Source: Streptomyces sp. NBC_01197 (lineage in GTDB: Bacteria; Actinomycetota; Actinomycetes; Streptomycetales; Streptomycetaceae). Taken from it: a stretch of DNA of 64,000 nucleotides. Where the stretch lies: contig NZ_CP108569.1 of assembly GCF_036010505.1 (NCBI RefSeq), positions 4,827,001 to 4,891,000 of the forward strand, written 5' to 3'. Position numbers and translations under genes: made by a program. Shown here in pieces: positions 53,546 through 62,776 of this stretch (position 1 is the stretch's first letter; each line of letters starts with the position of its first letter). Below the pieces are notes generated by a model. That model was not told the DNA's origin. It ran no database searches and saw only the letters and a list, made by a program, of their open reading frames with translations.

Positions 53546-53759
53546 TCCCGTCCCCTGGCAGGGCCCGGAGGCCGCCGCTCCGATCGGTGTCCCCCTGGTC
53601 GACCTCCTCGACCGAGTCCTCGGTACCGGCGTCGTCATCAGCGGAGACCTGGTGATCGCCATCGCCGAGGTCCCCCTGGTCCGGCTCTCCCTGCACGCCC
53701 TGCTCGCATCGGTCAGCGAGCGGGTGCCCGCCCCGTGGGCCGACGGAGGGCCGCTGTGA
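53529..53759 (+). CDS. gvpS: gas vesicle protein GvpS (GvpA/J-like)
   Basis: The protein has 76 residues from a TTG inside gvpL. The GvpA-like core is PLVDLLDRVLGTGVVISGDLVIAIAEVPLVRLSLHALLASV (key LLDRVLGTGVVISGDLVIAIA). It is shorter than GvpJ and has no tail. It overlaps the next start (GTGA). Confidence 0.88.
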   Translation: MPGTRSPVPWQGPEAAAPIGVPLVDLLDRVLGTGVVISGDLVIAIAEVPLVRLSLHALLASVSERVPAPWADGGPL

Positions 53760-54040
53760 GCGACACCCGAGTGGACATCGACCCGCACAGTGCGGGCCGC
53801 GATCTGGCGTCGCTCGTCCTCACCGTCGTCGAACTGCTCAGACAGCTCATGGAGCGCCAGGCGATCCGGCGGTTCGACAGCGGAGACCTCACCGAGGAGC
53901 AGGAAGAGCGCGTGGGAACCACACTGATGCTCCTCGACGAGCGGATGACGGAACTCTGCGCACAGCACGGTCTGCGCCGCGAGGACCTCAACCTGGACCT
54001 CGGGCCGCTCGGCACCCTGCTCTCCCACGAGTCCCGCTGA
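53756..54040 (+). CDS. gvpK: gas vesicle protein GvpK
   Basis: The protein has 94 residues from the GTG at 53756. RVDIDPHSAGRDLASLVLTVVELLRQLMERQAIRRFDSGDLTEEQEERVG (key DLASLVLTVVELLRQLMERQAIRR, RFDSGDLTEEQEERVG) is the GvpK signature, followed by LDLGPLGTLL. Last gene of the rightward run. Confidence 0.93.
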   Translation: MSDTRVDIDPHSAGRDLASLVLTVVELLRQLMERQAIRRFDSGDLTEEQEERVGTTLMLLDERMTELCAQHGLRREDLNLDLGPLGTLLSHESR

Positions 54041-54124
54041 CCGGCCACCCCCGGCGCCGCCCTCTCCGCGCCCACCGAGGTCCGCCCCTTCCCAGCAGCC
54101 GTCCACCGATGCCAGGCTGGGATC

Positions 54125-55492
54125 ATGAATGATCTGCTCGAACACCTGCGCACCGGACTCCCGGCCGAAGCCCTGATCAGCGACCCGGACGTGATGGCCT
54201 CGTACGCCAGGGACACGGCCGGCTTCTGCGACGCCGGGGCCCCCGCCGCCGTCGTCCTGCCGCGCACCACCGAGCAGGTCCAGCACGTCATGCGCACGGC
54301 GACAGCCCTCCGTACGCCCGTCGTACCGCAGGGGGCCCGCACTGGCCTCTCCGGCGCGGCCAACGCCATCGACGGCTGCATCGTGCTGTCCCTCGTCAGG
54401 ATGGACCGGATCCTGGAGATCAGCCCCGTCGACCGGATCGCCGTCGTCGAACCGGGCGTCGTCAACGCCGTGCTCTCCCGGGCCGCCGCCGACCAGGGCT
54501 TGTACTACCCGCCGGACCCGTCCAGCTGGGAGACCTGCACCATCGGCGGGAACATCGGCACGGCGGCGGGCGGCCTGTGCTGTGTGAAGTACGGGGTGAC
54601 AGCCGAGTACGTACTCGGCCTGGAGGTCGTACTCGCCGACGGGCGGCTCCTGACCACCGGCCGCCGCACCGCCAAGGGTGTCGCCGGATATGACCTGACC
54701 CGGCTCTTCGTCGGCTCCGAGGGCAGCCTCGGGGTGGTCGTGAAGGCCGTACTCGCACTGAAGCCCGCCCCGCCGCGCCAGCTCGCCCTGGCCGCCGAGT
54801 TCTCATCGGCCGCTGCCGCCTGCGACGCCATCTGCGCGATCATGGAGCGCGGTCACACACCCTCACTCCTCGAACTCATGGACCGTACGACCATCCGCGC
54901 GGTCAACTCGATGGCGCAGATGGGCCTCCCGGAAACCACGGAAGCTCTGCTGCTCGCCGCGTTCGACACCGCGGACCCCGCGGCCGACCTGGCGGCGGTC
55001 GGCGAGCTGTGTGCGGCGGCGGGCGCCACCGAGATCGTGCCCGCCGAGGACGAGGCCGAGTCCGAACTGCTCCTCCAGGCCCGCAGGCTGTCCCTCACCG
55101 CGCTGGAGACGGTCAAGCCGGCGACGATGATCGACGACGTGTGCGTACCGCGTTCGAAGCTCGGCGCCATGCTCGAAGGCACTGCGGCCATCGCCGAGAA
55201 GCACGACCTCACCATCGGCGTCTGCGCCCACGCCGGCGACGGCAACACGCACCCCGTCGTCTGCTTCGACCACGCCGACCCCGAGGAGTCGCGGCGGGCG
55301 CGTGAGTCCTTCGACGAGATCATGGCGCTCGGCCTTGAGCTGGGCGGCACGATCACCGGCGAACACGGCGTGGGCGTACTCAAGAAGGAGTGGCTGGCGC
55401 GCGAACTGGGCCCGGTGGGCGTCGAGATGCAGCGCGGTGTCAAGCGGGCTTTCGACCCGCTGGGCCTGCTCAACCCGGGCAAACTCTTCTGA
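54125..55492 (+). CDS. FAD-linked 2-hydroxyacid oxidase (GlcD-like)
   Basis: The protein has 455 residues. The PCMH FAD domain has PVVPQGARTGLSGAANAIDG (key QGARTGLSGA), IAVVEPGVVNAVLS, DPSSWETCTIGGNIGTAAGG (key CTIGGNIGTAAGGL), and the C-terminal FAD-oxidase domain has CAHAGDGNTHPV and TGEHGVGVLKKEWL. These are glycolate oxidase subunit D / D-lactate dehydrogenase motifs. The usual iron-sulfur partner GlcF is not nearby. It is probably soluble or peripheral at the membrane. The ATG follows CTGGGATC. Confidence 0.9.
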   Translation: MNDLLEHLRTGLPAEALISDPDVMASYARDTAGFCDAGAPAAVVLPRTTEQVQHVMRTATALRTPVVPQGARTGLSGAANAIDGCIVLSLVRMDRILEISPVDRIAVVEPGVVNAVLSRAAADQGLYYPPDPSSWETCTIGGNIGTAAGGLCCVKYGVTAEYVLGLEVVLADGRLLTTGRRTAKGVAGYDLTRLFVGSEGSLGVVVKAVLALKPAPPRQLALAAEFSSAAAACDAICAIMERGHTPSLLELMDRTTIRAVNSMAQMGLPETTEALLLAAFDTADPAADLAAVGELCAAAGATEIVPAEDEAESELLLQARRLSLTALETVKPATMIDDVCVPRSKLGAMLEGTAAIAEKHDLTIGVCAHAGDGNTHPVVCFDHADPEESRRARESFDEIMALGLELGGTITGEHGVGVLKKEWLARELGPVGVEMQRGVKRAFDPLGLLNPGKLF

Positions 55493-55554
55493 GGACCTCC
55501 CGCTCCGGTACGCCCGGTGGGCACCGGCCGTCCTCGTGGTCGCCGTCCTCCTGG

Positions 55555-56031
55555 TCACCGGCCGTCGTCGTCGGACTCGTCCGCGGGCCAGGGGTCGCGC
55601 ATCCACAGATCGTCCGCCGGCAGCGGGGTGAGCAGCGCGGCCAGACCCTCGTCGATGCCCAGATGCGTGCTCTCCGAGCCGGGCGGCACGGCCCGCAGGG
55701 TCCGCTCCAGCCAGGCGGAGATCTGAGCGGTCGGCGCCTCAAGGAGGGCGTTCCCGTCGGGCGAGGAGAGCGCGATGCAGACGACGCTCTTCGAGTCCAC
55801 CTTGGTGGGCCAGATCCGTACGTCGCCGTGGCCGCAGGGCCTGAACACCCCCTCGACCATCAGTTCACGGGCGAACGACCAGTTCACGGGGGTGTCCGAA
55901 CAGATGTGGAAACTGACGTGCACGGCGTAGGGGTCGGCCGTGCTGTAGGAAAGCCGGGCCGGGACAGGGATGCTGCGCTCGGGCGACAGCACCAGCTTGA
56001 GCTCCAGTTCACGTTCCACCACGGTGTTCAT
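55555..56031 (-). CDS. ssgG: SsgA-like sporulation/cell division protein, SsgG type
   Basis: The protein has 158 residues from ATG 56031. The SALP signature is clear: ELELKLVLSPERSIPVPARLSY (key SIPVPARLSY), DPYAVHVSFH, WSFARELMVEG, GDVRIWPTK and VVCIALSSPDGNALLEAP. It is longer than SsgB (137 residues), with an acidic tail (ADESDDDGR). SALPs guide septum placement and peptidoglycan maturation during sporulation, and SsgG affects septum spacing in S. coelicolor. The paralogue name is inferred from gene neighbourhood (near hppD), not from an alignment. Confidence 0.82.
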   Translation of the reverse strand: MNTVVERELELKLVLSPERSIPVPARLSYSTADPYAVHVSFHICSDTPVNWSFARELMVEGVFRPCGHGDVRIWPTKVDSKSVVCIALSSPDGNALLEAPTAQISAWLERTLRAVPPGSESTHLGIDEGLAALLTPLPADDLWMRDPWPADESDDDGR

Positions 56032-56241
56032 GGCGAGCGGTTCCTCTCCTCGTACGTACGCCCAACGGCGGGCCGTACAGGGTGAGAGCACCCTGCCCGG
56101 CATTCATTACGCGGGTTTCGAGGATGATTTGGCGATGACCGGAAAGTGGTCGATGCGGCAGGACCGGTCCGTGGCCCCACGGCGGTCTGATAGATGTGGA
56201 GCCTTGAATTGCGGCTCTCAAGGAGATACGGGACCACGGTG

Positions 56242-57744
56242 ATGAGCGCCCCAACCCCGGCAACCGGCGACGGCAGCCCCACGCCTGGCTACTACCCAGA
56301 TCCATCGATTCCCGGATATGTGCGGTACTGGAACGGTGCTTCGTGGGTACCGGGCACGAGCCGTCCGGCTCCCGCCGACGACAGCCAGGCCCTGCCGGTA
56401 CCCCCGGGCGGCGCGGCAGCCGCGCCGGCCGCACCGCTGCCCGCCGTGCGCAGACCGGCCGAGGCGCCCGTGGTGCCGCAGGCGGAGGAGACCGGGCCGG
56501 TCTTCTTCGACGAGGAGCCGGAGTACGACAGTCGGCAGGAACCCTCCTCCGTCTGGCAGGCCGACGCCTCCCGCCAGGGCGGCTTCGGCGGCGAGCGCGA
56601 CCGCCGGGTCTCCTGGGGCGGGCCGGACCCCCGTACACCCGCGGAGGCCCCCGCCCGGTCCGGCGACGCCGCACAGCCCGAGCCCGGCCGCCCGGTCCCC
56701 GAGCCGCGCCGCGCCGAGCTGCCCGCCGGACCGGAGGCCTCCCGGCCCGCCCTCCCCACCGGCAGTCAGGCCCCGCCGCCGGACGGCACGGTCACCCTGC
56801 GCGCGCTGCGCCCCGGAAGCGGGACAGGAAGCGGTCCCGGCGATGCGGGTCCCGGTGCGGGTGGAAGCGCGGGCGACGACGCGGGCCGTACGAGCAGGAC
56901 GGACGGCACCATGTCCATCCGCGCCGTACGCCCGCAGGCTCAGCAGCCCCAGCAATCTCAGCAATCCGTGCCGCCGCAACAACCCGTGCAGCCCCAGCCC
57001 CAGCCGCAGTTCCAGCCTCCGCCGTACGTCCCGCAGCAGGGCCGGCCCCTGCCTGCCCAGTCGCAGCCCGTCCAGTCGCAGCCTCAGCCCGTCCCGCCCC
57101 AGCAGCCGTATTCGGAAGCGGGCAGTCCGCAGGCACCTTCCTGGCCGCAGCAGGTGCAGCAGCTCGCCAGGTCCGGCGAGGGGACCGACCAGGAGCGGCT
57201 GCCGCCGTGGAAGCCCCCCGTCGAGGACCCGTTCCAGGCAGCCGCCCGCGCCCAGGCTTCCGCCCGGCCGGCGGGCCTCGGCAAGCGGTTCGCCGCCCGG
57301 CTGATCGACACCGTCGTGCTGGGCGCGGTGGCCGGTGCGGTGGCCGTACCGTTCCTGACGGAGGCCGCCGACCACATCAACAGCAAGATCGACGAGGCCA
57401 GGCTCTCCGGGACCACCGTCACGGTCTGGCTGCTCGACGGGACCACGGCCGGCTGTCTGGCGGCCGTCATCGGGGCCTTCCTGGTCCTGGGGCTGCTGTA
57501 CGAGGCCCTGCCGACCGCCAAGTGGGGCCGCACCCTCGGCAAGAAGCTCTGCCGGGTCCAGGTCCGCGACATGGAGTCCTACGAGCCGCCCTCCTTCGGC
57601 GGTGCGGCCGTCCGCTGGCTGCTGTACGGGGTGCTCGGGATGCTGGTGGTGGGCGTCGTCAACGTCCTCTGGTGTCTGTTCGACCGGCCCTGGCGGCAGT
57701 GTCTGCACGACAAGGCCGCACGGACGTTCGTGGCAGCGGGCTGA
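56242..57744 (+). CDS. DUF2510-RDD membrane protein with long Gln/Pro linker
   Basis: The protein has 500 residues. An N-terminal DUF2510 (GYYPDPSIPGYVRYWNGASW; key YYPDPS…RYWNG) is followed by about 310 low-complexity residues rich in Pro, Gln, Ala and Arg, including QPQPQFQPPP. The C-terminal RDD domain has three helices with LGKRFAARLIDTVVLGAV (R-D), KWGRTLGKKLCRVQVRD and FDRPWRQCLHDKAARTFV. RDD proteins are small transporters or membrane adapters of unknown substrate. GTG 56239 or ATG 56242 start. Followed by a second RDD gene. Confidence 0.82.
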   Translation: MSAPTPATGDGSPTPGYYPDPSIPGYVRYWNGASWVPGTSRPAPADDSQALPVPPGGAAAAPAAPLPAVRRPAEAPVVPQAEETGPVFFDEEPEYDSRQEPSSVWQADASRQGGFGGERDRRVSWGGPDPRTPAEAPARSGDAAQPEPGRPVPEPRRAELPAGPEASRPALPTGSQAPPPDGTVTLRALRPGSGTGSGPGDAGPGAGGSAGDDAGRTSRTDGTMSIRAVRPQAQQPQQSQQSVPPQQPVQPQPQPQFQPPPYVPQQGRPLPAQSQPVQSQPQPVPPQQPYSEAGSPQAPSWPQQVQQLARSGEGTDQERLPPWKPPVEDPFQAAARAQASARPAGLGKRFAARLIDTVVLGAVAGAVAVPFLTEAADHINSKIDEARLSGTTVTVWLLDGTTAGCLAAVIGAFLVLGLLYEALPTAKWGRTLGKKLCRVQVRDMESYEPPSFGGAAVRWLLYGVLGMLVVGVVNVLWCLFDRPWRQCLHDKAARTFVAAG

Positions 57745-57808
57745 CGCGGCCTCACTCGTACGGTCCTGACCGGATGCGGGGCCCCGCCGGGCGCGGTCGA
57801 CTCGGGCC

Positions 57809-58498
57809 ATGAGCACCGATCAGCCGCCGCCCGGACAGCCCCCGGAGGACGACCCCTTCCTCAAGAAGCCGCAGGGCGGATCGCCGCCGCCCCCACCGGG
57901 CGGCGGCAGTCCGTACGACAGTGCGCCGCCCCCGCCGCCCCCGCCCCGGGGTGGCGGCGGTCCGTATGGTGGCAGCACACCCCCGCCGTACGACCCGAAC
58001 GCCTACGGCAGCGGCAGCGCGTACGGCGGTGAACAGCCGCTCGCCGGGATGCCGCCGCTCGCGCCCAGCGGCAAGCGGGTGCTGGCCCGCATCATCGACA
58101 TCCTGATCGTCGCCGTAGTCGTCTGGCTGATCTCACTGATCTTCGGCGGGCTGCGGTACAACACGGACCACATGAACTACGGCCGGTCGCTCGGCCAGAG
58201 CGTGATCGCGGCGATCCTCTACATCGGCTACGACACCCTCATGACGGTCAGGCGCAACGGGCAGACCGTGGGCAAGGGGCTGTTCAACCTCCGGGCAGCC
58301 AATCTGAACGACGGCACCACCCCGACCACACAGGCGGCCCTCGTCAGGGCGGCCGTGCTGTGGCTGCCCGCGGTGTTCTGCTGCGCCTGTGTGTGGACCG
58401 CGATCTGCGGTGGCTGGAGCTTCTTCGACAGGCCGTACAAGCAGGGGCTGCACGACAAGGCGGCGAAGACCGTGGTGGTGGTCACGGCACCGTCGTAG
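57809..58498 (+). CDS. RDD family membrane protein
   Basis: The protein has 229 residues. The first 85 are Pro/Gly/Tyr-rich (PPPPPPRGGGGPYGG). The RDD domain begins GKRVLARIIDILIVAVVVWL, continues VRRNGQTVGKGLFNLRAA, and ends FFDRPYKQGLHDKAAKTVV. It is a paralogue of the protein at 56242, without DUF2510, and probably arose by tandem duplication. Substrate unknown. Confidence 0.85.
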   Translation: MSTDQPPPGQPPEDDPFLKKPQGGSPPPPPGGGSPYDSAPPPPPPPRGGGGPYGGSTPPPYDPNAYGSGSAYGGEQPLAGMPPLAPSGKRVLARIIDILIVAVVVWLISLIFGGLRYNTDHMNYGRSLGQSVIAAILYIGYDTLMTVRRNGQTVGKGLFNLRAANLNDGTTPTTQAALVRAAVLWLPAVFCCACVWTAICGGWSFFDRPYKQGLHDKAAKTVVVVTAPS

Positions 58499-58528
58499 AT
58501 CCGCAGCGGGCCGCTCCCCGCGGGTCGT

Positions 58529-58858
58529 TCAGCCGCGCAGTGAGTGGCCGCCGACCCGTTCGCCGGCGGCGGTCCGGCTGGGCGGAGCGGACATCCGCAG
58601 GCCCGATGACGTGGCCGTCGCGTCGTCGGCGGTGGTACGGTCCGCACCGGCATTCTCGCCTCCGGCCGGGGCGGCCTGGCGGGACCGTTTCGGCATGGGT
58701 ACGGTCACCGCGACCAGGAGACCGAGGACCAGCGCCGCCACGACGATGACCGCGACTCCGACGCCCGATGAGGTGCGCGAGAGCAGCAGCATCGCAAGGG
58801 TCGAGAAGACGACGGTGGCCGAACCATACGAGAGCTGTGCGGCAGTCGGACGCGTCAT
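58529..58858 (-). CDS. small two-helix membrane protein
   Basis: The protein has 109 residues from ATG 58858 (MTRPTAAQLSYGS). Two hydrophobic helices (SATVVFSTLAMLLLS and GVGVAVIVVAALVLGLLVAV) are followed by a hydrophilic tail. I cannot name a family. It is convergent with the second RDD gene and divergent from the metalloprotease. Confidence 0.6.
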   Translation of the reverse strand: MTRPTAAQLSYGSATVVFSTLAMLLLSRTSSGVGVAVIVVAALVLGLLVAVTVPMPKRSRQAAPAGGENAGADRTTADDATATSSGLRMSAPPSRTAAGERVGGHSLRG

Positions 58859-59251
58859 GGCGGTATCCGTCCTAGGGACAGCGGTGGGTGGTCGACTCGG
58901 CGGAGCATGTCGGTACATACATCGAGTGGCACGTACGTCGAGCGCGACTCTAATCCGACGGATGCCCGAGCGGAACCATTAGTAAGCGTCGCCTAACCCA
59001 CAGTGCCGGTGCACGGGGGGCGCACGGAGTCATGCCCGCAACCAGTCGGCCGGACCGACGCGCCCGTTGACCCTCCGTGAGGTTCACCGCAGAGTGTCGG
59101 AGCCGGCTGTGCGGCCGCTGTGAGCCGTCCGGATATCGGAAACGGTGCTCTACATAATGCAGTTGCTATGTTCAAGTCAAGATCTGTCTTTTCTCTTGCA
59201 CCTCCGGTCGAATGTCGTCACTTGCGACGCGTTCGGGGAGGACAGCACCAA
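58859..59251. other. control region upstream of the secreted metalloprotease
   Basis: This 393-base stretch contains no supported gene. Rough features: GGTACATACATCGAG repeats CGTACGTCGAG at 58908-58940 and the AT-rich ACATAATGCAGTTGCTATGTTCAAG near 59153-59177, described as TATGTT -10-like at about 59168. Secreted proteases are often under developmental control; I see no decisive operator. Confidence 0.35.
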
Positions 59252-61666
59252 GTGGATATCAAGAGACGGGCAACGACCCGGGTGGCCGCAGTGCTCGTGG
59301 CCATCGCCGCGACCACCGCCACCGCTTCGGCCTACGCCACCGCCCAGGCCGACACCAAGGCCCCTGCGGGCAGCGCGACTTCGAAGAAGATCGACCGCCG
59401 CGACCCGGCGACGCAGCTCAAGGGCCAGAAGCACAATCTGGACGGCCCGTTCAGTAAGCAGCAGAACAAGGAACGCCAGTCGGCGCTGCAACAGGTCATA
59501 TCCGGCCACAAGAAGGTGCAGTCGCACGGCGGTTCCAAGGTGGTGCGCCTCGACGACAAGAAGTACGTCGAGCTCGGCCGCGAGAAGACCGACAAGATAT
59601 TCACGATCCTGGTGCAGTTCGGCGACACGGTCGACAACACCACGATGTACGACCCGGACGGCCCCGACGGGCCGAAGCCGCCGGTGAAGAAGTACGGCGG
59701 CACTCCCGGTCCCGCGCACAACAAGATCGCCCAGCCGGACCGCACGAAGGACAACAGCACCGCCTGGCAGGCGGACTACAACCGCCAGCACTTCCAGGAC
59801 CTCTACTTCGGTACCGGCAAGGGCAAGGACTCGCTCAAGTCGTACTACGAGAAGACCTCGTCCGGCCGCTACTCCGTCGACGGAGAGGTCGCCGACTGGG
59901 TCACCGTCCCGTACAACGAGGCACGTTACGGCTCCAACTACTGCGGCTCCAGCATCTGCGCCAACGCCGGTGACCTGGTCCGCGACGGCGTCACCGCGTG
60001 GGCCAAGGCCCAGAAGGCGGCCGGCAAGACCGACGCCGAGATCAAGGCGACCCTGGCCAGTTATGACCAGTGGGACCGCTACGACTACGACGGCGACGGC
60101 AACTTCAACGAGCCCGACGGCTACATCGACCACTTCCAGATCGTGCACGCCGGCGAGGACGAGTCCGCCGGCGGCGGCGCCGAGGGCGCCGACGCGCTCT
60201 GGGCGCACCGCTCCTACGTGTACGGCACGGACACCGGCAAGACCGGCCCGGCCGACAACAAGGCCGGCGGCACGCCGATCGGTGACACCGGCATCTGGGT
60301 CGGCGACTACACCATGCAGCCCGAGAACGGCGGCCTCGGAGTCTTCGCCCACGAGTACGCCCACGACCTGGGGCTGCCGGACGAGTACGACACCACCAAC
60401 ACCGCTGAGAACGGTGTGGGGTTCTGGTCGCTGATGTCGGCGGGCTCCTGGCTGAGCACCGGTGACAACGCCATCGGCAACAAGCCGGGGGACATGTCCG
60501 CGTGGGACAAGCTCCAACTCGGCTGGCTCGACTACGACACGGCCAAGGCCGCGAAGAAGTCGACCCACAAGCTCGGCGTCTCGGAGTACAACACCAAGAA
60601 CAAGCAGGCGCTGGTCGTCTCACTGCCGGACAAGCCCGTCACCACGACGATCACCAAACCGGCCGAGGGCAGCAAGCAGTGGTGGAGCGGGATGGGTGAC
60701 GACCTCTCCAACACCCTGACCCGCTCGGTCGACCTGACCGGCAAGACCAAGGCCTCGCTCGACCTTTCGGGCTGGTGGGACATCGAGAAGGACTACGACT
60801 TCCTCTACGCCGAGGTCTCGACGGACGGCGGCGCCAACTGGACGGCCATCGACGGCAAGGCCGACGGTGCGCAGATCCCGCGCGACGGCGGCGACAAGCC
60901 CGCGCTGACCGGATCGTCCGCCGCGTACAAGACGCTCTCGTACCCGCTGGACGCCTACGCGGGCAAGAAGATCGACCTCCGCTTCCGCTACTCGTCCGAC
61001 GGCGGTGTCTCCGGCAAGGGCTTCGCGGCCGACGCGATCTCGGTGAACGCCGACGGGGCCCCGCTCTTCACGGACAACGCCGAGACGGACGACGCCGGTT
61101 GGACCGCGAAGGGCTTCTCGCGCATCGGTGAGTCCTTCACCAAGGAGTACCCGCAGTACTACATCGCGGAGAACCGCCAGTACGTGTCGTACGACCGGAC
61201 GCTGAAGACGGGCCCGTACAACTTCGGCTTCTCGAAGTCCCGTCCGGACTGGGTGGAGTACTACCCGTACCAGCGCGGCCTGATGATCTGGCAGTGGGAC
61301 ACCTCGCAGCCCGACAACAATGTCAGCGCCCACCCGGGCCAGGGCCTGATCCTGCCGGTCGACTCGCACGCCAAGCCGCTCAAGTGGGCGGACGGCACGG
61401 TCATGCGGAACAAGATCCAGCCCTTCGACGCGCCGTTCAGCCGGTACCCGACGGACGGCTTCACGCTGCACAGCGGGGATGTCGCCAAGCGGGTCCTGCC
61501 GCAGCTCGGCCGGCCGGTTTTCGATGATCACCAGGGTACGTACTGGTACAAGGACAATGAGACCGGAAGCGTCAAGGTAACTGACACCAACACCCGGATC
61601 TCGATCATCCACCAGCCGCGGGACGGCTCGACGATCACGGTCCAGGTCGGCGCCTCGCACCACTGA
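59252..61666 (+). CDS. secreted M6 (immune inhibitor A-type) metalloprotease
   Basis: The protein has 804 residues from the GTG at 59252, eleven bases after GGGGAG. The signal peptide MDIKRRATTRVAAVLVAIAATTATA (key RRATTRVAAVLVAIAA) ends near ATAQA. A propeptide-like region follows, then the peptidase with HEYAH (H367, E368, H371), the zinc site in FAHEYAHDLGLPDEYD, and a C-terminal beta-rich (MAM/jelly-roll-like) domain with GGANWTAIDG. It is exported and degrades proteins outside. It is long compared with InhA because of C-terminal extension. It ends with a strong terminator. Confidence 0.9.
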   Translation: MDIKRRATTRVAAVLVAIAATTATASAYATAQADTKAPAGSATSKKIDRRDPATQLKGQKHNLDGPFSKQQNKERQSALQQVISGHKKVQSHGGSKVVRLDDKKYVELGREKTDKIFTILVQFGDTVDNTTMYDPDGPDGPKPPVKKYGGTPGPAHNKIAQPDRTKDNSTAWQADYNRQHFQDLYFGTGKGKDSLKSYYEKTSSGRYSVDGEVADWVTVPYNEARYGSNYCGSSICANAGDLVRDGVTAWAKAQKAAGKTDAEIKATLASYDQWDRYDYDGDGNFNEPDGYIDHFQIVHAGEDESAGGGAEGADALWAHRSYVYGTDTGKTGPADNKAGGTPIGDTGIWVGDYTMQPENGGLGVFAHEYAHDLGLPDEYDTTNTAENGVGFWSLMSAGSWLSTGDNAIGNKPGDMSAWDKLQLGWLDYDTAKAAKKSTHKLGVSEYNTKNKQALVVSLPDKPVTTTITKPAEGSKQWWSGMGDDLSNTLTRSVDLTGKTKASLDLSGWWDIEKDYDFLYAEVSTDGGANWTAIDGKADGAQIPRDGGDKPALTGSSAAYKTLSYPLDAYAGKKIDLRFRYSSDGGVSGKGFAADAISVNADGAPLFTDNAETDDAGWTAKGFSRIGESFTKEYPQYYIAENRQYVSYDRTLKTGPYNFGFSKSRPDWVEYYPYQRGLMIWQWDTSQPDNNVSAHPGQGLILPVDSHAKPLKWADGTVMRNKIQPFDAPFSRYPTDGFTLHSGDVAKRVLPQLGRPVFDDHQGTYWYKDNETGSVKVTDTNTRISIIHQPRDGSTITVQVGASHH

Positions 61667-61690
61667 GTCACATTTTCGCAGGTCAGAGCG

Positions 61691-61734
61691 TGATCGGCCG
61701 TCGCCCTCTAGCGGGCGGCGGCCGATCGTGTTTA
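61691..61734 (+). terminator. terminator of the metalloprotease gene
   Basis: GATCGGCCGTCGCCC pairs with GGGCGGCGGCCGATC around TCTAGC (61692-61727), with one G-T pair. A short T run (GTGTTT) follows. It starts 26 bases after the stop. Confidence 0.82.
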
Positions 61735-61789
61735 GGTGCCTCTTGCACAGTCCTTATTGACACAACGTCTCACGGGGGAGATGAACGGT

Positions 61790-62095
61790 ATGCCTGGTGG
61801 CGGATTCAGCAGACTTCCGAACGGCAGTGTGGTGGTCGCACTCACCCTGCCGAGCCCGGACCGGATGACCCATGTCCGGATCCTCGTCCACGCCGCGAAC
61901 CGAGCGCGCGCCCTGACCCGGGTGCGCAATCTGGGGATGCGGGCGGTGTATCTGCGCGGTAACACGCAGCCACCGACACCGGACGAGGTCACGGCCGTCC
62001 TGCACCATCCGGACGGGCTGCTGTGGCGCGCGGCGCCGCAGGAGGAGGCGGAGCTCTGGCATCCGATCAGAGCGCTGCTGGGCGAGGGCGTCTGA
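61790..62095 (+). CDS. small conserved-looking protein, function unknown
   Basis: The protein has 101 residues from ATG 61790, nine bases after GGGGGAG; ATG codons at 61781 and further upstream also exist. It is alpha/beta-like: SVVVALTLPSPDRMTHVRILVHAANRARALTRVRNLGMRAVYLRGN, recognised by VRILVHAANRARALTRV and LGMRAVYLRG. It looks like a folded actinobacterial protein, not an artefact. I do not recognise it. The last codons and stop are part of a 38-base tandem duplication. Confidence 0.65.
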   Translation: MPGGGFSRLPNGSVVVALTLPSPDRMTHVRILVHAANRARALTRVRNLGMRAVYLRGNTQPPTPDEVTAVLHHPDGLLWRAAPQEEAELWHPIRALLGEGV

Positions 62096-62143
62096 GGCGT
62101 CCGGGCAGAGCGCTGCTGGGCGAGGGCGTCTGAGGCGTCCGGG
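62068..62143. repeat. 38-base tandem duplication spanning a stop codon
   Basis: Positions 62068-62105 are repeated exactly at 62106-62143. The first copy encodes the last nine residues and the TGA of the small protein; the second copy is untranslated. It looks like recent slippage. Confidence 0.92.
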
Positions 62144-62191
62144 CCGGCGCCGGGAAGGGGCGGTGCAGGTGCCTACGCTGCTCGGAGCGCC

Positions 62192-62776
62192 CTACACCAC
62201 CGGCTTGCCCGTCAGCTCCACGCCGGCCGCCCGCATCTCCTCCAGCGCCCAGTCCGTCGTCGCCTCGGCCACCCCGGCCGTCAGGCCCAGCAGCACATGC
62301 GTCCCGAACCCGGCCCGTACCGCGTCGAGCGCCGTCGCCCGCACGCAGTGGTCGGTGGCGATACCGACCACGTCGACCTCTTCGACCTCGCGGGCCCGCA
62401 GCCAGTCGGCCAGCCGTACCCCGTTCTCGTCGAGGCCCTCGAAACCGCTGTACGCCGCCGCGTAGGCGCCCTTGTCGAAGACGGCGCTGATCGCACCGGA
62501 CGCCACAGCCGGGGCGAAGTGCGGGTGGAACCCCACCCCCTCCGTACCGGCGACGCAGTGCGGCGGCCAGGAGTGGACGTAGTCCGGGTTCCGGGAGAAG
62601 TGGTTGCCCGGGTTCACATGGTGGTCACGGGTGGCCACCACATGCCGGTAGCAGGCCGTGGACTGGCCGATCAGGTCGGTGACGGCGGCAGCGACATCGG
62701 CGCCCCCCTCGACGGCGAGGCTTCCGCCTTCGCAGAAGTCGTTCTGCACATCGACGACGATCAGGGCGCGGTGCAT
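62192..62776 (-). CDS. pncA: nicotinamidase
   Basis: The protein has 194 residues of the isochorismatase-like hydrolase fold. Asp9 in LIVVDVQNDF is the catalytic acid, the Lys in FDKGAYAAAYSGF the second, and Cys in IATDHCVRATA the nucleophile; TRDHHVNPGNHF and SWPPHC provide the metal-binding Asp and His residues of PncA. It converts nicotinamide to nicotinate, which PncB at 62998 then uses for NAD salvage. It lies downstream of pncB on the same strand, 221 bases away. Confidence 0.94.
   Translation of the reverse strand: MHRALIVVDVQNDFCEGGSLAVEGGADVAAAVTDLIGQSTACYRHVVATRDHHVNPGNHFSRNPDYVHSWPPHCVAGTEGVGFHPHFAPAVASGAISAVFDKGAYAAAYSGFEGLDENGVRLADWLRAREVEEVDVVGIATDHCVRATALDAVRAGFGTHVLLGLTAGVAEATTDWALEEMRAAGVELTGKPVV

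Noticed and set aside
58979..58998. TTAGTAAGCGTCGCCTAA as an iron-box (DmdR/IdeR operator)
   Set aside because: It is one base short of the 19-base site and the inner bases do not match; the neighbours have no link to iron.
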